The position numbers were made by a program, and so were the translations under genes. Below are positions 5,467-9,406 of a stretch of 9,406 nt of DNA, in pieces (positions within the stretch are counted from its first letter, which is position 1; each line of letters opens with the position of its first letter). Below the pieces are notes generated by a model that saw only the letters and a list, made by a program, of their open reading frames with translations, searched no databases and was not told where the DNA came from. The stretch is from Candidatus Doudnabacteria bacterium RIFCSPHIGHO2_02_FULL_46_11 (GTDB lineage Bacteria > Patescibacteriota > Doudnabacteria > UBA920 > 2-02-FULL-46-11): positions 1 through 9,406 of the forward strand of contig MFES01000036.1 of NCBI GenBank assembly GCA_001779955.1, written 5' to 3'.

Positions 5467-6819
5467 ATGCAAATTACATTTTACGGAGCGGCAGGGGAGG
5501 TAACGGGTTCATGTACGCTTGTTGAAAGCGGCGATACCCGGGTTTTGGTCGATTGCGGCGCCTTTCAGGGCGGTTACAAGGAAAGAATTAAAAATAACTC
5601 TAAATTTCCGTTTGATGCCGCCAAAGTCGATGCGCTAGTTTTAACCCATGCCCACTATGACCATTGCGGCCGCATTCCAAAGCTTGTCGCGGCCGGGTTT
5701 AAAGGCCCCATTTTTACAACCGAGGCTACGGCGCATCTGGTTAAACTGATACTTGAGGATTCCCTGCGTGTTATGGAAAATGACTACCAGAAATCGGGCT
5801 TACTTCCGTTTTTCAATGAGGAACACCTTGCTCTGGCAATGAAACAAATAAAGCCGGTTAAATACGGACAAAAGGTTAACTCGCGCGGCGGAGTAAGTTT
5901 TGCTTTGCGCGAAGCCGGCCACGTCTTGGGCTCGGCCTCGGTCGAACTGTACTTGGAAGATAAAACCGTACTTTTTTCCGGCGATTTGGGCAATGACGGC
6001 GCGCCGATCATGAGGGACACCAATATGCCGGAAAAAGCCGACGTGGTAATTATGGAGTCCACTTATGCCATGCGCGAGCATGAGGCGCGGACGGAAAGAG
6101 TGAGCAAGCTTGAACAGGCTCTGCTTTACACTCACAAGCACCGCGGCGTGCTTCTGATTCCGGCCTTCGCCCTGGAACGAACCCAGGAAGTGCTTTGGGA
6201 TCTTCACCGCCTTTCCGATTTGCACAAACTGCCAGGAATGCCGTTTTATTTGGACAGTCCTCTGGCCATCAAAATTACCGATGAGTTTAGACATCATCCG
6301 GATGTGTTTGATGCTGAAGCGGTCAAGGCTTATAAAATGCACCACGATTTTTTATCATTTCCAAATTTGCACATCACCTTGACCTCTGATGAGAGCAAAA
6401 CCATAAACAGTGCGCCTGCGCCCAAGGTAATCATCGCCGGTTCGGGCATGATGGATGGCGGCCGCATAATGCACCACTTAAAAAGATATTTGCCGCTGCC
6501 GAACACCACAATTTTGGTGGTGGGTTATCAAAGCGTAAATTCTACCGGGCGCCGGCTGCTTAACGGCGAGAAAGCGGTGAGAATAGACGGGCGGTTCATT
6601 CCGGTCCACGCTAAAATTATCAAAGCTGATTCTTTTTCGGCCCACGCCGACTATAATAAGCTCATAAAATGGGTGACTTCCATCAGGAAAAAGCCGACAA
6701 CGATTTTTCTAAACCATGGCGAAATGCTTCCGGCCAAGGAATTCGCCAACTTTTTAAAAGATAAATACGACCTTAACACTCAAGTACCCCGAGCAAAACA
6801 AACTTTTAAAATAGTTTAA
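5467..6819 (+). CDS. Beta-CASP metallo-beta-lactamase RNA-processing nuclease
   Basis: A 450-residue protein of the Cft2/YSH1-like beta-CASP family (the CPSF73-like group), zinc-dependent RNA endo/exonucleases of the cytoplasm. All catalytic motifs are present: D29 in the first strand, HAHYDH (61-66), H152 in EAGHVLGSAS, D173 in FSGDLGN, E197 in MESTY, IPAFALERTQE (231-241), AGSGMMDGGRIMHHL (324-338), FSAHAD (390-395) with H393, and LNHGE (415-419) with H417. The beta-CASP insertion covers about 205-375, and the C-terminal RMMBL segment about 380-425. The protein lacks KH domains and the extra C-terminal domain of RNase J. Length is typical of bacterial members. The start is supported by the family N-terminus (ITFYGAAGEVTGSC). 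The upstream ribosome binding site is weak. A terminator follows, so it is a single-gene unit. Confidence 0.92.
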   Translation: MQITFYGAAGEVTGSCTLVESGDTRVLVDCGAFQGGYKERIKNNSKFPFDAAKVDALVLTHAHYDHCGRIPKLVAAGFKGPIFTTEATAHLVKLILEDSLRVMENDYQKSGLLPFFNEEHLALAMKQIKPVKYGQKVNSRGGVSFALREAGHVLGSASVELYLEDKTVLFSGDLGNDGAPIMRDTNMPEKADVVIMESTYAMREHEARTERVSKLEQALLYTHKHRGVLLIPAFALERTQEVLWDLHRLSDLHKLPGMPFYLDSPLAIKITDEFRHHPDVFDAEAVKAYKMHHDFLSFPNLHITLTSDESKTINSAPAPKVIIAGSGMMDGGRIMHHLKRYLPLPNTTILVVGYQSVNSTGRRLLNGEKAVRIDGRFIPVHAKIIKADSFSAHADYNKLIKWVTSIRKKPTTIFLNHGEMLPAKEFANFLKDKYDLNTQVPRAKQTFKIV

Positions 6820-6840
6820 CCTTTTCTACAGTTTTTAGTC

Positions 6841-6870
6841 AGCCGTCATAATATTATGGCGGCTCGTTTT
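6841..6870 (+). terminator. Intrinsic terminator of the beta-CASP nuclease gene
   Basis: AGCCGTCATAAT (6841-6852) pairs with ATTATGGCGGCT (6853-6864), with one G-U pair in RNA, and is followed by CGTTTT. The innermost bases form the loop. It lies 21 nt after the stop and just outside the insertion sequence. Confidence 0.75.
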
Positions 6871-7743
6871 CTAGTCAATAGCTTGGAAACACTTTTGGAT
6901 GGGGGTTAGAAAATCAAGACCGAAATGAAATCGTTCCTCGTTATAATGTTTTAAGTATTTAGGCAGGGCTTTGTTGATGGCTCGAACATCTTTTGGCAGG
7001 CGATAAAGCAATTCCTCCTTTAAGGTTCGATTAAATCTCTCTAAGTGAGCATTATCATTAGGCCTTCTCACTCTGGAATGTCTGTGAGCCAGTCTTATTC
7101 TTTGTGAAAAGTTTCTTGAAAACTCTGAACCGTTATCTGATTGAAGCATTCTTATTTTAAAAGGGATTTTAACTCTGGCTTTTCTTATAAACTCCAGACT
7201 CATGCGGTTATTGGCCGCATAGGAGGCTAAGGCATAAGCCCATCTGGAATAAACATCCAAGAGAGTATAAATATACAATCTCCGGCCTTTCTCTCCGATC
7301 AGGTGAATAGTATCTATCTGCACTAAATCCCCAGAATAAGCCACTTCTGGCCTGTGTACGGGAATTATTTGGTACCGGTATTTCTTGCGGTTAATCAGGT
7401 TCCGGCGATACAGTATTCTTTTAACCGAAGAAGCCGAAACCTTAATACCTTCTATGCTTAGTTCCTTATGAATATATTCTGCACATCTGCCTCTTTTTAA
7501 CCTTTTGCTAACAATACTTTCAATAATTTCTGTCTTTAAACTCCTGGGATGACTCTTTGGTCTAGATGATTTAGTTGGTATTTCTGAAGCTCCTCCCTCC
7601 GGATACCTCTTTAGCCACTTAGACACCGCTCCTTTGCTAAACCCGAAGTGCCTGGCCACCTCAGAAACGGTCTTGCCCTCCTGAACCATCTGGCAGGCTT
7701 TAGCTCTTAATTTAGGAAGTTTTGGATTAGTTGTATAGGCCAT
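6871..7743 (-). CDS. IS481-like DDE transposase
   Basis: A 290-residue transposase. Residues 12-47 form a helix-turn-helix (VSEVARHFGFSKGAVSKWL at 26-44). Residues 61-125 are a second, basic DNA-binding segment. Residues 133-288 are an rve integrase core. The catalytic triad is D144 (VQIDTIH), D203 (QSDNGSEF) and E235 (NAHLERFN). The frame is intact, so the element may be active. I chose the ATG at 7743 (MAYTTNPKL). The ATG at 7773 would give 300 residues and is also inside the element. The frame continues open to 7944, but that extension crosses the terminal repeat into the mraZ promoter and is not a plausible start. The TAG stop at 6871-6873 lies just outside the 18-bp repeat, so the C-terminus depends on the element's exact end. 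Confidence 0.88.
   Translation of the reverse strand: MAYTTNPKLPKLRAKACQMVQEGKTVSEVARHFGFSKGAVSKWLKRYPEGGASEIPTKSSRPKSHPRSLKTEIIESIVSKRLKRGRCAEYIHKELSIEGIKVSASSVKRILYRRNLINRKKYRYQIIPVHRPEVAYSGDLVQIDTIHLIGEKGRRLYIYTLLDVYSRWAYALASYAANNRMSLEFIRKARVKIPFKIRMLQSDNGSEFSRNFSQRIRLAHRHSRVRRPNDNAHLERFNRTLKEELLYRLPKDVRAINKALPKYLKHYNEERFHFGLDFLTPIQKCFQAID
6875..6892. repeat. Left terminal inverted repeat of the insertion sequence
   Basis: Eighteen bases identical to the reverse complement of 7779-7796. They also encode the last residues of the transposase (CFQAID in its frame); the stop codon lies just outside. Confidence 0.9.
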
Positions 7744-7778
7744 AGAAACACCCTGATTAATAATTATTTCCATTCTAG

Positions 7779-7796
7779 GTGTTTCCAAGCTATTGA
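7779..7796. repeat. Right terminal inverted repeat of the insertion sequence
   Basis: Eighteen bases forming a perfect inverted match to 6875-6892. They lie 5 bases upstream of the first possible transposase start inside the element (ATG at 7773-7771 on the minus strand). Confidence 0.9.
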
Positions 7797-7846
7797 ACCA
7801 TAACGCGGCTTTGCTTTTTTTAATCGAAAATGTTGATATCTCGGTA

Positions 7847-7876
7847 TTGCAGACGCTATATGAAGTGGGGTATAAT
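7847..7876 (+). promoter_or_regulatory. Promoter of the mraZ-rsmH (dcw) operon
   Basis: TTGCAG (7847-7852), an 18-nt spacer and a perfect TATAAT (7871-7876). Transcription should start near 7883, directly before the GTGG repeat array, giving a leader of about 340 nt before mraZ. The insertion sequence ends 50 nt upstream. Confidence 0.65.
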
Positions 7877-7885
7877 GGCAGAGAA

Positions 7886-7930
7886 GTGGTAGATTGTGGA
7901 TAAGAGTGGGGAAAAGTGGGGAAAATGGTG
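7886..7930 (+). promoter_or_regulatory. MraZ operator: GTGG repeats with a 10-bp period
   Basis: GTGG starts at 7886, 7896, 7906 and 7916, exactly 10 nt apart, and a degenerate fifth copy (ATGG) starts at 7926. One further GTGG at 7865 precedes the -10. MraZ proteins from other bacteria are known to bind direct repeats of TGGG-like or AAAGTGG-like boxes with about this period in front of their own gene. The array covers the predicted start site and first transcribed bases, so repression by MraZ is the natural reading. Confidence 0.75.
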
Positions 7931-7935
7931 GATAA
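7895..7935 (-). promoter_or_regulatory. Two DnaA-box-like sites within the mraZ operator
   Basis: TGTGGATAA at 7895-7903 is, on the minus strand, an exact TTATCCACA DnaA box. GGTGGATAA at 7927-7935 matches at 8 of 9 positions. Both overlap the GTGG array, so one or both may simply be by-products of the MraZ boxes. There is no AT-rich unwinding region or larger box cluster, so this is not an origin. Confidence 0.4.
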
Positions 7936-7970
7936 GTAAATCAACGAAGTTTTAAAAAATCAAATAAATC

Positions 7971-8139
7971 CCGGCATTTGCCCGTATCTGGCAGCTCCGA
8001 ACAGGGTTAATGGGTAGACCATCTATTTGGCGAGGTCAGGACGGGCCCCGTTAGAAAGTACGGGGCAAATGGGCCTAACAGCTCATATTGCTCCTACTTT
8101 CTAACATCAGCCTTTCTAAACGGGGCGGGCAGTTGCCGG
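7971..8139 (+). ncRNA. Candidate structured RNA in the mraZ leader
   Basis: A closing stem pairs 7971-7984 with 8126-8139 (13 of 14 positions). Inside, 8050-8066 can pair with 8090-8105 (16 bp, one bulged C). This continues as 8067-8074 with 8081-8089 (8 bp, one bulged A), forming one long hairpin. The 5' arm also fits a second partner: CCCCGTTAGAAAG (8046-8058) with CTTTCTAAACGGGG (8112-8125), 13 bp with one bulged A. The two pairings are mutually exclusive, as in riboswitches and attenuators. A small hairpin may form at 8011-8025. I do not recognise a known family: RNase P, tmRNA, SRP and 6S hallmarks are absent. There is no U-tract after it, so transcriptional termination is not suggested. 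It may be a leader element, a separate small RNA, or a palindromic repeat. I see no coding gene in 7797-8220. Confidence 0.55.
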
Positions 8140-8154
8140 TATTTAGTACCCTAA

Positions 8155-8170
8155 TCCGCCAGTTGGCGGA
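8155..8170. repeat. Small GC-rich palindrome before mraZ
   Basis: TCCGCC (8155-8160) pairs with GGCGGA (8165-8170) around AGTT. An A-rich tract follows on the plus strand, so it is not a plus-strand terminator. It could be part of the leader structure or a short dispersed palindrome. Confidence 0.5.
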
Positions 8171-8220
8171 GCGGGCGAAACAAAAAGAAAATTTAATTTA
8201 TTTAAACTCCCTTACTATAC

Positions 8221-8652
8221 GTGTTTATTGGTGAATATACAGGTTCGGTTGACGATAAAGGCCGGGTGAGTGTTCCGGCGAAGTTCCGTTCAGAATTGAA
8301 CGGACGCTGTGTCGTTACCCGCGGCTTGGATAATTCGCTCTTTGTTTACACTATGCCGGAATGGAAGAAGTTGGCGCAAAAGCTTGCCAGTTTGCCCATT
8401 GCCCGTGCAAATACCCGCGCTTTTTCGCGCTTGATGCTGGCCGGCGCCATGGATTTGGAAATCGACAAGCAGGGGCGCGTAACTCTACCCGATTATCTGC
8501 GTCAGTTTGCCGGTATCGGCAAGAGCGTGGTGGTGGCCGGATTGATGAACCGCTTGGAAATTTGGGATGTAAGGAAATGGCAAAAATATAAAACAGCGAC
8601 TGAAAAAGAAAGCGGGGCAATTGCCGAAGCGTTGGGAGAGCTGGGGGTCTAG
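8221..8652 (+). CDS. mraZ: Transcriptional regulator MraZ
   Basis: A 143-residue MraZ protein, the DNA-binding regulator encoded first in the division and cell wall (dcw) cluster. It is a ring-forming protein of two SpoVT/AbrB-like halves. The first half carries DDKGRVSVPAKFR (residues 11-23) and the second DKQGRVTLPDYLR (82-94); these DxxGR motifs are the family signature. The start is GTG: the encoded FIGEYTGSVD matches the conserved N-terminus, and no better start exists. No Shine-Dalgarno sequence is visible in the A/T-rich bases before it. RsmH follows, as in most bacteria. The GTGG array at 7886-7930 implies autoregulation of the operon. The C-terminal tail (about 125-143) is charged and less conserved. 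Confidence 0.95.
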   Translation: MFIGEYTGSVDDKGRVSVPAKFRSELNGRCVVTRGLDNSLFVYTMPEWKKLAQKLASLPIARANTRAFSRLMLAGAMDLEIDKQGRVTLPDYLRQFAGIGKSVVVAGLMNRLEIWDVRKWQKYKTATEKESGAIAEALGELGV

Positions 8653-8656
8653 CTTA

Positions 8657-8773
8657 ATTCAAAATGGAAAATGCAAAAGTCAAAATTACAAATAAAAATT
8701 TAAAATTTGCTTCAGAAGTTTATCATTTTTGAATTTCAATTTTGAGTTTTGATTTTTTACTTTTTAAATTTTG
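8657..8773. repeat. AT-rich imperfect inverted repeat between mraZ and rsmH
   Basis: The left arm (about 8657-8709) is built of degenerate CAAAATn units. The right arm (about 8726-8773) is their complement, with units such as TTTTGA. Arms of about 50 nt can pair imperfectly around a loop at about 8710-8725. The right arm runs to the base before the rsmH ATG and leaves no room for a ribosome binding site. It resembles a small dispersed element, but no second copy is in the window. Confidence 0.6.
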
Positions 8774-9406
8774 ATGTCGCATATTCCCGTTCTTTTAAAC
8801 GAGGTAATCACTTTATTGCAACCCAAGGCTGGAGATACGGTTATTGACGCAACCTTAGGCGGCGGCGGACACGCCAAGGCAATTCTCAAACTTATAGGTC
8901 CAAAAGGAAAATTGCTGGGCATAGACGCCGACCCGCAGGCGGTAGAAAATTTTAACAAACATATCGGGCATAAAAATGCAAAAGCGGTGCAGGGAAATTT
9001 TCGAGAGATAAAACGGCTGGCCGAGGAAAGCGCTTTTGATCAGACAGATGCAGTGCTCTTTGATTTAGGAATATCAAGCGACCAGCTGGACGATCCGGAT
9101 AGGGGATTTTCCTTTCAGAAAAGCGGTGCTCTGGACATGCGGCTCGATCGCGCGGCAGAAAGGTCGGCCCATGGCTTAATCAACCGGCTGGACGAGAATG
9201 AGCTTAGCGCCATCATCCGCGAATTCGGGGAGGAAAGGAATGCTAAAAAAATCGCGCGAGCGATAGTCGTGGCCAGAAAACAAAAGCCGGTAAGCACGAC
9301 CGACGAGCTCTTTGAACTCATTAAGCTTGCCTTACCCGGCGCAGTCAGATTCAAGGCTGGTGACGTGGCCAGGCGAACCTTTCAGGCTTTGCGCATTGCC
9401 GTTAAT
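8774..9406 (+). CDS. rsmH: 16S rRNA (cytosine-1402 N4)-methyltransferase RsmH, 5' part
   Basis: The first 211 residues of RsmH (MraW), which transfers a methyl group from SAM to N4 of C1402 in 16S rRNA near the ribosomal P site. The frame stays open to the window edge; family members are about 300 residues, so roughly the last third is missing. Landmarks are SHIPVLLNEVI (residues 2-12), the SAM-binding DATLGGGGH (25-33) and GIDADPQA (49-56), VLFDLGISSDQLDDPDRGFSF (from 94 to 114), ALDMR (119-123), and near the end ARRTFQALRIAVN. The ATG at 8774 gives the conserved N-terminus. It has no Shine-Dalgarno sequence because a repeat arm abuts the start. It is the second gene of the dcw cluster after mraZ, probably on the same transcript. 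Confidence 0.95.
   Translation, partial: MSHIPVLLNEVITLLQPKAGDTVIDATLGGGGHAKAILKLIGPKGKLLGIDADPQAVENFNKHIGHKNAKAVQGNFREIKRLAEESAFDQTDAVLFDLGISSDQLDDPDRGFSFQKSGALDMRLDRAAERSAHGLINRLDENELSAIIREFGEERNAKKIARAIVVARKQKPVSTTDELFELIKLALPGAVRFKAGDVARRTFQALRIAVN

Larger units (their letters stand above)
6875..7796 (-). mobile_element. IS481-like insertion sequence with 18-bp terminal inverted repeats
   Basis: A 922-bp element carrying one intact DDE transposase gene on the minus strand. Its ends are a perfect 18-bp inverted repeat, TCAATAGCTTGGAAACAC at 6875-6892 and the reverse complement at 7779-7796. Partial similarity continues inward. I see no direct target duplication next to the repeats: the outer flanks are CTAG on the left and ACCA on the right. 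The true ends may lie a few bases further out, since the right end read outward-in would begin TGG. It separates the beta-CASP terminator from the mraZ promoter and does not interrupt either gene. Confidence 0.88.

Noticed and set aside
5800..6345. 181-residue open frame on the minus strand inside the beta-CASP nuclease gene
   Set aside because: It is antisense to a fully conserved gene with all catalytic motifs and resembles no protein family I know.
7744..7944. Transposase starting at 7944 with a longer N-terminus
   Set aside because: The extension is encoded by the terminal repeat and by the mraZ promoter and operator outside the element. It has no ribosome binding site, and the helix-turn-helix domain starts after 7743.
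7886..7960. Possible replication origin, from DnaA-box-like sites
   Set aside because: There is one exact box and one near match, both explained by the GTGG array, with no box cluster and no dnaA or dnaN gene nearby.
8029..8075. Possible signal recognition particle RNA, from the string GAGGTCAGGACGGG
   Set aside because: Only a short GGTCAGG match exists. The GGAA tetraloop and the AGCAG strand that define the SRP RNA tip are missing.

Overview
The window looks like a piece of a Candidate Phyla Radiation (Patescibacteria, probably Parcubacteria-type) genome. This is inference from style. Genes are short, single or in pairs. Many lack a normal Shine-Dalgarno sequence and have extended -10 promoters instead. 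Intergenic gaps carry AT-rich palindromic repeats. A 56-residue two-helix membrane protein looks like one I associate with this group. The standard genetic code works throughout, and I see no tRNA, rRNA or CRISPR array.

Left part (1-2530). A Trp- and acid-rich orphan protein (62-775) ends at a long hairpin. A near-consensus promoter then drives the 56-residue membrane protein (920-1090). After a perfect 15-bp hairpin come a DUF1905 protein (1150-1452), a small charged protein (1484-1729) whose promoter predicts a leaderless mRNA, and a GIY-YIG nuclease (1771-2013). The GIY-YIG gene converges on an orphan gene on the minus strand (2068-2421), with a shared hairpin between them.

Middle part (2531-6870). 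A membrane-anchored PQQ-type sugar dehydrogenase (2625-3779) is closely followed by DUF1294 (3784-4059). Next come a TspO/MBR protein (4220-4699) and a DUF378 protein (4745-4942), making a run of small membrane proteins. A minus-strand orphan (5001-5312) has its own terminator. A beta-CASP metallo-beta-lactamase RNA-processing nuclease (5467-6819) ends at a terminator.

Right part (6871-9406). An IS481-like insertion sequence with perfect 18-bp terminal inverted repeats sits between that terminator and the start of the division/cell wall (dcw) cluster. The cluster begins with a promoter, a 10-bp-periodic GTGG array that fits an MraZ operator and overlaps an exact DnaA-box sequence, and then a leader of about 340 nt. 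The leader can form a 14-position closing stem and two mutually exclusive long internal stems. After it come mraZ (8221-8652), an AT-rich inverted repeat, and the 5' part of rsmH (8774 to the window end).

The most interesting signal is the mraZ leader: a likely autoregulatory operator followed by a potentially bistable structured RNA that I do not recognise as a known family.
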